Part shown: positions 1-7,946 of the stretch, piece by piece
Layout of the letters: every line of letters starts with the position of its first letter
Numbering within the stretch: position 1 is the stretch's first letter
Source: Pseudarthrobacter sulfonivorans
Lineage (GTDB): Bacteria > Actinomycetota > Actinomycetes > Actinomycetales > Micrococcaceae
DNA length: 64,000 nucleotides
Reading direction: 5' to 3'
NCBI RefSeq assembly: GCF_014712225.1
Contig: NZ_JACXBW010000001.1
Coordinates: forward strand, 310,001 to 374,000
The notes under the pieces: model-generated
Seen by the model: the letters and a program-made list of their open reading frames with translations, nothing else
Database searches by the model: none
Told to the model about the DNA's origin: nothing
Translations under genes and position numbers: made by a program

Positions 1-974
1 CTTTTCTTCCCCTGAAACAGGTCCTGCGCATCGCAGGTTGTGGTCTGCGCCGAAGCGTTTGGAATGACGTGGCAGCGAAGGACCCCATCCTCAACCTTCA
101 CCAGGATGGTGCGAGGGCTGAGCACCCCGGGCACATGCAGGGGTTCGTTCTGGGCCGTCGCCGCCGTCACCTCTGATGTGTCGTCTCCGGCGGCCACGCT
201 CACCCTGACTTCACCGTCGAAGTCGGAGAGCGCCGAAAGCGTCAGGACGATTTGGCCGGTCTCACCGGGCCGGAGGTTGTAGGCCAGAGGGGAATTTGGC
301 TGGCCGGTTCCGGCGGGCCCCAGGAGCGACTTGTCAAAAAACGCCCCTTCGCCGGAATCGAGGAGCAGCCGTGCTGGTTCTGCCACCACGCCGCCGTCGC
401 CGAACTTGTCGCACTCCACGATGTAGGCTGCGGCCGCCGGCGTTGACGAGTCGGCGACGCCGTGGACGTTGCCGACGGCGAGTGAACCACCGCCGCCGGC
501 CGAATTCCGCAGCTCCACAAGGTAGTCGCGCTGGAAACGCACCCCGTGCTGTTGCAGCCACTGTTCCTGTTCAGCCGAACAGAGCCGGCCACCTGACGGG
601 AACGTTTCGACGGGAGAGCCAACGGGGAGGGCGAAATGCGACACAGCGTCGGAGCGGAACGGTTTCATGATGACTTTGAGCGACTGGGCGCTCGACTCGT
701 CCTTGAAGATGATGGGCCATATCGAAACGACGCTGGTTATCACGGTCACTAGTGCCACGATCACCGCCCAAATGCGGGCTACCTTCGACTTCCACAGGCT
801 TGGCCTGGACGGCGGCGGGACCGTGTTTTCCGGAGAAACGGTGGCCGGCGGAGAACTGGCAGCCGTGACCGCCGGGACGGCCTCGTCCTGCTGGGCCAGT
901 GCCACCGCGTTGTGTGGCGGTCCGGTCAGCGGTCCACCCGGCCCGATCGCGTCATGTCCTCGCGGCTCAACCAT
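1..974 (-). CDS. Unknown membrane-anchored envelope protein (3' end outside window)
   Basis: I do not recognise the family. The frame is open from an ATG at 974 to the window edge, giving over 320 residues. The first 60 or so residues are Pro/Ala-rich and probably cytoplasmic, followed by one membrane segment (about 65-88, WAVIVALVTVITSVVSIWPI) and then an extracellular part rich in beta-type sequence with several cysteines. The start codon overlaps the stop of the upstream gene by 8 bases (ATGGTTGA), so the two are probably translationally coupled and may form a complex. The C-terminus is not visible. Confidence 0.72.
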   Translation of the reverse strand, partial: MVEPRGHDAIGPGGPLTGPPHNAVALAQQDEAVPAVTAASSPPATVSPENTVPPPSRPSLWKSKVARIWAVIVALVTVITSVVSIWPIIFKDESSAQSLKVIMKPFRSDAVSHFALPVGSPVETFPSGGRLCSAEQEQWLQQHGVRFQRDYLVELRNSAGGGGSLAVGNVHGVADSSTPAAAAYIVECDKFGDGGVVAEPARLLLDSGEGAFFDKSLLGPAGTGQPNSPLAYNLRPGETGQIVLTLSALSDFDGEVRVSVAAGDDTSEVTAATAQNEPLHVPGVLSPRTILVKVEDGVLRCHVIPNASAQTTTCDAQDLFQGKK

Positions 975-2016
975 TTTTGGCCTGGGCCTTGAGCTGCGCA
1001 ACGGAGCAGACCGTCCGCATAGTGGTGTACTTCGTCTTCGTTGTGGACTTCTTGTCCGGGCAGACTGTTCCGCCATCTATCCAGAGTGTGGACTCAACGC
1101 GCGGGCCGTAGCCGGACTTACCGCTGTTCAGAAGTGGCAGTGGCACCTCAATTTCCTTCTCCCCGTCGGCCGCAGACACCGTGGCAAGGACCCGGCCGGA
1201 GACGGTGCCCACAGGGTAGGGAACCTGGACAGAAAGTGCGGCAACCGATGTTTCCCCGGCCGCAAGATTGAAAACGGCGGGCATTCCGGCCGGGATGTCG
1301 CGGGTCAGATCCTCGCCAAACATGGACGGGCCGCCAAACACCGCGGTACCGTTCCCGGCGGGAAGGATGACGTCACGGGACATCGAATACCCTGCTGCTG
1401 CGCCACCGGCCCAGTCGTTGTAGTTGGAGCAGACAATGCTGAAGCCCGCGCCGGCAAATGGCGCAAACTCGGCTTCAAGACGGATGTCTTTGAAGGAAAT
1501 CGATTGGGCCGACGTTGACGTGTTGGTCAGGGTCGCGCCGCCGAGTGCAATCCTGCCCTCATAAACGGACAGCCTGTCATCTACCAGAAGTGCGTTCTTG
1601 CTCAGCCAGTCACGCTGTGCCGGAGTGCACCCCGGGGTCGCGCCCAAGCAGTCATACAGTGCAGTGCTGGTCGCAAAATCCTTGGAGATACATGACAGCG
1701 ACGGGAGGCGGTTCTTCTCCAGGGGAAATTCCTCCACGATTGCGGTGGAACTGACCACCCAGTGCTCGCTGATGATCACCATCTTGACTGGCGGCGGGAC
1801 GACCACGGAAAGGCTGTCCAACGACTGGGGCACGGCCGGCGAGGCAATGGCTTGTTGCGGAGTCTCGGAGGAAGTCCCTGTGCCCTGCTGGACCACTGCG
1901 CCGTCGGCAACATTCGCATTCTTGCTCGCCAGCCAGGTTGCTCCGGTGGCTCCTGCCACCACTATGGCCAGGCTTGCACCTATCCCGCCAACCAGCTTGG
2001 AAATCCGTCCCGCCAT
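967..2016 (-). CDS. Unknown secreted or membrane-anchored protein
   Basis: The protein has 349 residues and no recognisable catalytic domain. A hydrophobic segment at about residues 8-30 (starting KLVGGIGASLAIVVAGATGA) is a signal anchor or signal peptide. The rest is Thr/Ser/Val-rich with scattered Cys, typical of extracellular beta-sandwich proteins. I chose the ATG at 2016 over the one at 2034 because GGGGGC lies 5 bases upstream of it. The gene overlaps the next one downstream by 8 bases. A hairpin at 2136-2165 separates it from the VWA gene, so it may have its own promoter in 2017-2135. Confidence 0.7.
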   Translation of the reverse strand: MAGRISKLVGGIGASLAIVVAGATGATWLASKNANVADGAVVQQGTGTSSETPQQAIASPAVPQSLDSLSVVVPPPVKMVIISEHWVVSSTAIVEEFPLEKNRLPSLSCISKDFATSTALYDCLGATPGCTPAQRDWLSKNALLVDDRLSVYEGRIALGGATLTNTSTSAQSISFKDIRLEAEFAPFAGAGFSIVCSNYNDWAGGAAAGYSMSRDVILPAGNGTAVFGGPSMFGEDLTRDIPAGMPAVFNLAAGETSVAALSVQVPYPVGTVSGRVLATVSAADGEKEIEVPLPLLNSGKSGYGPRVESTLWIDGGTVCPDKKSTTKTKYTTMRTVCSVAQLKAQAKNG

Positions 2017-2135
2017 AATTGCCCCCAAATGCACCAGATACGTCCGTTGATGTCACAGAGCCGATCCTTAGACGAGCCCGAATCTGCATTGTGATTGGAA
2101 GCATACGACACCAATTACCCGCAACCATGAAAAGA

Positions 2136-2165
2136 AATAAAAGTGTTCTTCAGGGCACTTTTATT
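2136..2165 (-). terminator. Rho-independent-type terminator after the VWA-SGNH gene
   Basis: AATAAAAGTG (2136-2145) and CACTTTTATT (2156-2165) form a perfect 10-bp stem with a 10-base loop. On the minus strand the stem is followed by a T-rich run (TCTTTTC). It lies about 50 bases past the stop of the VWA-SGNH gene and would end that two-gene transcript. The stem is A+T-rich, so its strength is uncertain. Confidence 0.5.
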
Positions 2166-2216
2166 ACGCTAAACCGGCCGTTCAGGCTAAAGCCAGCGCA
2201 AGGGCCACCCCCGGAC

Positions 2217-4604
2217 TTATTGGAATGCCTTCCGGTTTCGCCATACCCGCGAGGCGGGAACAATGCAGGCGGCGATAATGAGTGCCGCAACGGCCCACAA
2301 AATCCAAAAAACCGCAGGGAACGGCTGTTCGAAGCTGACAGGGACGCTGCGCACCACAACCTCGCCGGCAGCGGTGGTGGTGATGACGTTCAAGGTGTGC
2401 TCCCCCGGCGGCAGGTCCTTTGCCTGCAGGTTGACTTTGATGGTCCCGGCGCCCGCTTCGTCCAGGGAAATTGTTCCGAGGGGCAGCGGTGTGGATTTGA
2501 GGTAGACCGTGGCGTCCGTTTGCGGCAGTCCGCCGCGGAGGTTCACGGTGAAGTCGCCGTATTTTACAAAGACCGGGAACTCCGGAGTTTCGGTTCTGCC
2601 GATGTCCACGCCCACCTCGGAAGCGGTGATCCACGCGCTGGCGGCATAATTGCGCCAGTCGGCCCGGGCTGCGGGCACGTCCGCCGGCGTCAGCTCCGTC
2701 CCGGGGGCAGCGGCCCAGCTGTTGATCTTGGCAGCCATGGCCTGGTGCCCCTGAACGTTGGGATGGAACATCTCCGGCGAATCAGCCGTAGCGCCGCCAA
2801 AGGTCAGCGTGACAAACCACGGTGCCGGCGAGCAGATGGAGTGCTGGGTGGGGACTGCGTTCATGACTTCGCTGACAAAGTAGGCGGGTACCCCTGCCTG
2901 CGTTCGGGCGAGCTCCACGCCCTTGGCTACCTCATTGTTGAGGCTCACCTGAAGATCGTTGAAGTCCTCATAATCGCCGGAGAGCAAAAACGACTGGAAT
3001 CTGGGTTCCCCGATGCACGTCAATTCAGCAGTTGCGTAGTCCTTGGCGAACAGTTTCGGGTAGGGCAGAACCATGACGGGCGGCATCGTAGTAACCGACA
3101 TTTCTTCGAACGCCAGCTTGACCTCGGAAAGCGACCTTCTGAGGATCTCCGGAATCGTCTTGACCAGTCCGGCCGTTTCCTGCTGAACGGGTGAAGGCCC
3201 CACTCTGGCCGTGCACACGGTGAGGGGCTCAGCTGCGCACGACTTCACGATCGCTTCAAAGCCGATGTCGTTGCCCCCAATCGAGAGGAACACGGCGTCG
3301 GGCCGGTATCCTTCTGCCAACAGACGCCGCAGCTGCTGGAGTTGGGGCTCCTCGCCGTTCTGCCCGGCGTCGTACAAATTCCTGCTCTCGGCTCCCGAGC
3401 AGGCCAGAACTGTCACCTGCTCGGCGCTGAACAGCCATCCGGCGTACTGGTTCTTTGTCCTGTGGCAGCCGGCGGCCTGGCCCTGATTGGTGAAGTAGGG
3501 CCGGTCCTGGTCGCCGGCGCCTTCCCCGGAGGAGTAGGAGTCGCCCAGGACAAGGACGTTCCGGAATTCCTTGAGGGCGCCCCTCGCCGTCGATCCGCTG
3601 GCCGCGCCGTGGCTGTAGGTGACTTCCAGCGTCCTGGACACGGGGGCGGAGCCCACGGAGCCCGCCGTGATTTCGAGGACGGTTTTGTCCAGTTTGGGGG
3701 TCGACGGCGGGCTGACTGACCAGACCACCGTCCGCGACTGTCCGGCTGGCAGGTTGCCCACGCGGACAAACGGCCGCCGGGCGAACAGATTTGAGGTGGC
3801 GTCCGTGTCCCGCACGCTCAGGGTGACGTCACGGGGATCCTGTCCCTTCGCTGCCGTGACCTTGACGCTGACTTGGAATGCGCCCTCTGTCAGGGGCACG
3901 GGGGTTCCGGGCCCCTGGACCTCGAGGGTCAGGCCGTTGCCGAACTGCTCCCGCAACACTTTGCTTAGCTGGTCCGCGTCAGAGGCGTCGGCGAATGTCC
4001 CGCCGCCGGCAGTGGCGATGCATTGGAGCTCGGACTTCCCGCCGGAGGCGATATCGAATCCGACGGTGTTAATAACGACGTCGGTCCCCTTGGCTTTGAC
4101 CTCTTTGGCTGCTTCGCACGAGTCCCGGCCGCAGTTGGACTCGCCGTCCGAGATGAGCACAATGGTGACGCCGGCCAGGGCGTTGGCTTCAAGGTAGCTT
4201 GCCGCCTGGACCAGGGCTTCCCCGGTGGGGGTTTCGCCGTCGGGCTCGGGAAGGATGCCCAGGGTGGACCCGATGGTCTCCAGCGAATGGCCGGACACCT
4301 CGGACCGGGTTTCCGCCATCTGGCAGCCGTTCACGGCCGGGAGGCCCTGGGCCGGATAGGTCATGAGCCCCAGCCGTGCGTCCGCCGGCAGTTCCTGGAT
4401 CTGGGTGAGAATGGCCGACTTCGCGGCCTGCATTTTGACCCTCCCCTGCGCGTCCTTGTTCCTCATGGAACCGGAGGTGTCCATCAGGATAAGGACGTCC
4501 CGGCCTCCCGGGCGAAGCTGGGGTTCCGCGTGGGCCGGCAAGGCAACGGTGCCGCTGAACACCGCGGCAGCGATCACGAGCGCAAGGACGCGGAGCGCTT
4601 TCAC
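2217..4604 (-). CDS. Secreted von Willebrand factor A / SGNH-hydrolase fusion protein
   Basis: The protein has 795 residues. It shows a signal peptide (1-26, ending PAHA), a VWA domain (about 36-215) with an intact MIDAS motif DTSGSM at 42-47, a linker beta domain (230-330), and an SGNH/GDSL hydrolase domain (about 348-632). The hydrolase has GDSYSSGEG (354-362, nucleophile Ser356), GGND (443-446) and HPNVQGH (614-620). A further beta domain and a C-terminal membrane segment with basic tail (WILWAVAALIIAACIV..RNRK) follow. VWA domains bind ligands through metal; SGNH enzymes are esterases or lipases. It likely sits on the outer face of the membrane. The GTG start overlaps the PASTA gene stop by 4 bases (GTGA), so they are co-translated. 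The substrate is unknown. Confidence 0.88.
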   Translation of the reverse strand: MKALRVLALVIAAAVFSGTVALPAHAEPQLRPGGRDVLILMDTSGSMRNKDAQGRVKMQAAKSAILTQIQELPADARLGLMTYPAQGLPAVNGCQMAETRSEVSGHSLETIGSTLGILPEPDGETPTGEALVQAASYLEANALAGVTIVLISDGESNCGRDSCEAAKEVKAKGTDVVINTVGFDIASGGKSELQCIATAGGGTFADASDADQLSKVLREQFGNGLTLEVQGPGTPVPLTEGAFQVSVKVTAAKGQDPRDVTLSVRDTDATSNLFARRPFVRVGNLPAGQSRTVVWSVSPPSTPKLDKTVLEITAGSVGSAPVSRTLEVTYSHGAASGSTARGALKEFRNVLVLGDSYSSGEGAGDQDRPYFTNQGQAAGCHRTKNQYAGWLFSAEQVTVLACSGAESRNLYDAGQNGEEPQLQQLRRLLAEGYRPDAVFLSIGGNDIGFEAIVKSCAAEPLTVCTARVGPSPVQQETAGLVKTIPEILRRSLSEVKLAFEEMSVTTMPPVMVLPYPKLFAKDYATAELTCIGEPRFQSFLLSGDYEDFNDLQVSLNNEVAKGVELARTQAGVPAYFVSEVMNAVPTQHSICSPAPWFVTLTFGGATADSPEMFHPNVQGHQAMAAKINSWAAAPGTELTPADVPAARADWRNYAASAWITASEVGVDIGRTETPEFPVFVKYGDFTVNLRGGLPQTDATVYLKSTPLPLGTISLDEAGAGTIKVNLQAKDLPPGEHTLNVITTTAAGEVVVRSVPVSFEQPFPAVFWILWAVAALIIAACIVPASRVWRNRKAFQ

Positions 4605-5620
4605 GGACGAACCTCGATCTTGCTGAGGGAGTCTGACCCGCCGGCCAGGACGGCGTTGGCCCAGACGATCTCGGCGGTGCCGGGGTTTTTGTCGGTCCGG
4701 GAGAGGGTGGCTTCCAGCCTCAGGACGTTGGAGACGTCGGCGTCCAGGTTGACGGGATGGCCGTACTGCAGGGCCTCGTCAAGGATGGTCCGGCCGTCTG
4801 CCACAATCTTGATCCGTGCCGTCGCCAGGGGGTCCGAGGCATCGTCCAGGCCCACCGTTGCCTGGAGCCGGGCGGCGGCCCGGGAAATGATCCACACTGC
4901 AGCTGACTGCGTGCTTCTGGGGATGCAGGAGACGCCGGTGCTGGTCTTGGCGCCGTTCACCGTGCCGCCGGTCTTCGGGCCGCAGGATCCCGTCACCTTC
5001 ACTGTCTCCAGCGGAAGCGTGGCGGCGCCGCTGGCAACTGTCAGGACCGGCTCCTCCACGAGGGGTGCCCCTGGCAGCGGATCGGAGCTGATGACCGCGC
5101 CGGCCTGTGCCCCGGCCACAAACGTGCGCTTGATGGTGGGCCGGGAGCCGAGGGCGGCGAGGGCCCGGGATGCCTCATCGAGGGGTTTACCGGTGAGCTC
5201 GGGCATGGCGGCCTCCACGGGGATGGAGAGTGTGATGGTGCCCACCTGGGCGGTGGTGGCGGCCGGGTCCTGCGCCACCACGGTGCCGGCCCGCCCGACG
5301 AAGGGGATTTTGGCGATGTTCACCGCGCCGGGGTCATATCCGGCGTCGGAGATGACCTGCCGGGCAGCGGCCTCGCTCAGACCCCGGACATCGGGCATGG
5401 GCACCTTGTCCGGGTCGGAGGCCGCACCGGGGCCTGCACCGTCCGGGGGCAGCCCGGCGGACTCGTCGGCCACGAGGGCGCCGCGAAGGGTCCAGCCAGC
5501 GATGAGTCCGACGATCAGCATCACCGCCGCCAGTCCGGCCATGACTGCAACAATGCTGGTCCAGGCACTGCGCTGCCTGACAGGGACCGTGGGAGCTTCG
5601 TCCTGGGCGGTGAGAGTCAT
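4601..5620 (-). CDS. Membrane-anchored PASTA-domain protein with NPCBM-like C-terminus
   Basis: The protein has 339 residues: a short cytoplasmic N-terminus, a membrane segment at 22-44, two PASTA-like repeats (about 73-134, beginning VPMPDVRGLSEAAARQVI, and 137-198, beginning AAMPELTGKPLDEASRAL), and a C-terminal domain (205-339) resembling NPCBM carbohydrate-binding modules (DGRTILDEALQYGHPVNLDADVS). PASTA domains are known to bind muropeptides. No kinase or transpeptidase domain is present, so this is a binding protein rather than an enzyme. It is the first gene of a two-gene unit with the VWA-SGNH protein and may hold that protein at the cell wall. Confidence 0.83.
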   Translation of the reverse strand: MTLTAQDEAPTVPVRQRSAWTSIVAVMAGLAAVMLIVGLIAGWTLRGALVADESAGLPPDGAGPGAASDPDKVPMPDVRGLSEAAARQVISDAGYDPGAVNIAKIPFVGRAGTVVAQDPAATTAQVGTITLSIPVEAAMPELTGKPLDEASRALAALGSRPTIKRTFVAGAQAGAVISSDPLPGAPLVEEPVLTVASGAATLPLETVKVTGSCGPKTGGTVNGAKTSTGVSCIPRSTQSAAVWIISRAAARLQATVGLDDASDPLATARIKIVADGRTILDEALQYGHPVNLDADVSNVLRLEATLSRTDKNPGTAEIVWANAVLAGGSDSLSKIEVRP

Positions 5621-6252
5621 GGTGTTGTCCTAGGCGGTGGGCGGAAACACAAAAGGCACAAACTGTGCTCATTATCTTGGGTTTGCCCACCCCGCCGCCG
5701 CGGACGCGCCGTCATGATACGGCCGGCGCCGAATGTGTCGCCCGGTTAACGGCCCCCTGCTGGACCTGCGGCGTTCTCCTACCTCGCCTGGGACGCCGTC
5801 AACGGAGCACCTCGGAAATCGGCTCCGTTAGAACGTCGTGTTTGATGGCGGTGGTGGCGGCTTTTCCTTGATGAAGACCAGGACGACGGCGGCGGTCACC
5901 CCCAGCGGGACCATGCAGATGACGATGGGCGTCAGGGGGTCGTTGTAGGAGGAGATGATCAGGTCACCGGTCTCCGGGGCAGGGGTCAACGACCATCGAT
6001 GCCGCTCGGATACAAACACCACCACCTATCGGGGTCCTGGAGGCATTCCCGCAGGACCCACGATTTAACGCAGGTTTAGCGCAGGCCCTCATAGGGTGCT
6101 CAAGGGTTCGAAGAGCATCCACCAAAAATCGGCAGCATGAGAGATTCCGGCTGTTAGCTTCGAGTTACCGGGGGGATCCGCTCTAGCAGTGGGGCCGATT
6201 CTTCATCGGTGACTGCAAGCGTTCACCTCATCCATTAACAAAGGTCTCAACC
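5621..6252. other. Intergenic region with divergent promoters and a transporter relic
   Basis: This region separates the minus-strand surface operon from the plus-strand WxL operon. It holds the MFS relic described at 5814-5975. The remainder has no convincing gene. The last 70 bases contain the ribosome-binding site AAAGG just before the ATG at 6253. Promoters for both directions must lie here, but I could not fix the boxes. Confidence 0.5.
5814..5975 (-). pseudogene. Relic of the 3' end of a DHA2-family MFS exporter gene
   Basis: The minus-strand reading (DLIISSYNDPLTPIVICMVP, then LGVTAAVVLVFIKEK) matches the last part of the intact exporter at 11426-13033 (ELIVSSYNDALTPIFIWMVP..). A single-base shift near 5850 moves the frame, after which KHDVLTEPISEV matches EHDVLSESISEG. 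Only the last membrane segment and tail remain. A third copy of the same 3' segment lies at 21436-21590. Confidence 0.78.
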
Positions 6253-6774
6253 ATGCGTAGCATTTCCCGCGTCTCCATCGCCCTCGCCGCTTCCGCTGTG
6301 CTCGTCGGCTCTCTCGCCCTGCCGGCTTCCGCCGACGACACCGTCCTCACCGTAGTGGTACCGGTGGGCCAAATTGGCATCTCCGGCCCGTTGGGTGGCA
6401 CCGCCGCCCTCACCGCCCTCACCCCGGGCGGCGATGCCACCGCAACCATCGAAGACGTTACCGTCATTGATAACCGGGCCGGCGTGGCTGGCTGGGTCGC
6501 TTCGGTCTCCCTCGAGGACTTTGTCGGCCTGACTCCCAGCAACATCATTTCCGCGGCAGACGCAGCATATGACACAGGCGTAGCAGTCGAAACTGGAACA
6601 TCCACGGTCACGTCCGCTGATGTATCTGATCTGTCCATTGGCGGCCCCGTGCAGACGGCCGCAGGCGTGGTTGGAAACAACACCGCGATCTGGGACGCCA
6701 CCCTCACCGTTACGGCTCCCGATGATGCGCTGGCTGACACGTACACGGCTACCTTGACCCACTCCGTCCTCTAA
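6253..6774 (+). CDS. Secreted WxL-like surface protein
   Basis: The protein has 173 residues with a clear signal peptide (residues 1-27, ending LPASA, mature DDTVLTVVVP). The mature part is a Val/Thr/Ala-rich beta protein. It has tryptophan-containing strands GWVASVSLEDF and IWDATLTVTAP and the ending DTYTATLTHSVL, the layout of the C-terminal WxL domain that binds peptidoglycan in Gram-positive bacteria. The assignment rests mainly on its DUF916 partner directly downstream. AAAGG precedes the ATG. A strong hairpin (6801-6831) separates it from that partner, so this gene may be expressed at a higher level. Confidence 0.72.
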   Translation: MRSISRVSIALAASAVLVGSLALPASADDTVLTVVVPVGQIGISGPLGGTAALTALTPGGDATATIEDVTVIDNRAGVAGWVASVSLEDFVGLTPSNIISAADAAYDTGVAVETGTSTVTSADVSDLSIGGPVQTAAGVVGNNTAIWDATLTVTAPDDALADTYTATLTHSVL

Positions 6775-6800
6775 GAACAGCCGCAAAATTCAACTCCAGG

Positions 6801-6831
6801 ACCGGGTGCCTGTTTACATCAGGCACCCGGT
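6801..6831 (+). terminator. Strong intercistronic hairpin (attenuator or partial terminator)
   Basis: ACCGGGTGCCTG (6801-6812) pairs perfectly with CAGGCACCCGGT (6820-6831) around a 7-base loop. No T-run follows, so it is more likely a transcript-stabilising or attenuating hairpin than a classical terminator. It lies between the WxL-like gene and its DUF916 partner. Confidence 0.6.
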
Positions 6832-6872
6832 CCGGGAACCACCCCCACCCCTAATCAAGACGAGGTCCCGTT

Positions 6873-7946
6873 TTGCGTTTCCTGATGACAGTGTCCGTGA
6901 TGATCCTCCTGGCTTTCCTGCAGATAGTGCCCGCCACGGCATCCGCCGTCATGAATGTCTCCCCAGCAAAGACCACCAATGACGCCGATCTCAGCATCCG
7001 TCTGCTCGACATTCCGGCCAGTACCCAGAACGACCCACGGGCGCGGACATACATCATCGACCGGCTCGCCCCGGGCGACGAGATCAAGCGCAGGATCCAT
7101 GTCGAGAACAACTCCGCGACTGCCCAGACTGTTCACCTCTACTCAGGGGCAGCCCGCATCGCGGACGGTGCCTTCGTCGGTGAAGCCGCCGGGGTCAAGA
7201 ACGACCTGAGCACCTGGACGACCCTCGCAGAACCAGAGGTTACTCTCAAAACCGGAGAATCGGCCGATGTACCCGTCACCATTGCAGTGCCTGCCGACGC
7301 TCCCGAAGGCGAACAGTACGGTGCCGTCTGGGCGGAAATGCGCAGCGCCGCCGATAAGAGCGGCGTTGCCCAGGCCAGCAGAGTGGGCATCCGGATTTAC
7401 CTCTCGGTAGGGCCCGGCAACGGGACAGCCGCCGATTTCACCATCACCTCCCTGGAACCCTCCCGCTCCCAGACCGGCGATCCGCAACTCAGCGCGCTCG
7501 TCACCAATACCGGCGGACGCGCGTTGGATGTCACCGGCGAGCTCAGCCTGACCGGCGGTCCGGGCGGCCTGTCCGCTGGCCCCTTCAGCCTCAAGTCCGC
7601 GACGACTATCGCGCCGGGGAAAACCCAGAACATCACCTTCGTCCTTCCGAAGGAACTTCCAAACGGTCCATGGACCGCCGGACTCAAACTCAAGAGCGGC
7701 CTCTTGGAACGAAACGCTTCCGCCGCGATTACTTTCCCCGACGCCGGCTCCGGAGAAGCAGTCACTCCCGTCCAATCCGGGGGCAATCAAGGGCTGCTGT
7801 TCGCTGCGATCGCGGGAGCCCTGCTGATCGTCATCATCACAGCACTGCTGATCCTGCGCCGGAACCGGCTTCGTATTAGGACCCTCGCACAGGAAAATCC
7901 CGAACCTGGCCAGCGCCGCGGGAACCGGGTCAGGACCGATGCTTAA
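6873..7946 (+). CDS. DUF916/WxL-partner cell-surface protein, membrane anchored
   Basis: The protein has 357 residues: a signal peptide (1-24), an extracellular part whose start (VMNVSPAKTTNDADLSIRLL, then PGDEIKRRIHVENNSATAQT) fits the DUF916 / WxL peptidoglycan-binding family, and a C-terminal membrane helix (LLFAAIAGALLIVIITALLI) with a basic tail RRNRLRIR. In Firmicutes such proteins are encoded with WxL proteins and form surface complexes. The start is TTG at 6873. The stop overlaps the next gene by 8 bases, which couples this surface protein to a c-di-GMP phosphodiesterase. Confidence 0.78.
   Translation: MRFLMTVSVMILLAFLQIVPATASAVMNVSPAKTTNDADLSIRLLDIPASTQNDPRARTYIIDRLAPGDEIKRRIHVENNSATAQTVHLYSGAARIADGAFVGEAAGVKNDLSTWTTLAEPEVTLKTGESADVPVTIAVPADAPEGEQYGAVWAEMRSAADKSGVAQASRVGIRIYLSVGPGNGTAADFTITSLEPSRSQTGDPQLSALVTNTGGRALDVTGELSLTGGPGGLSAGPFSLKSATTIAPGKTQNITFVLPKELPNGPWTAGLKLKSGLLERNASAAITFPDAGSGEAVTPVQSGGNQGLLFAAIAGALLIVIITALLILRRNRLRIRTLAQENPEPGQRRGNRVRTDA

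Noticed and set aside
4023..5633. 536-codon plus-strand open frame opposite the VWA and PASTA genes
   Set aside because: Low-complexity Arg/Ala/Pro sequence with no domain; the minus-strand genes have clear domains. It is a high-GC antisense shadow.
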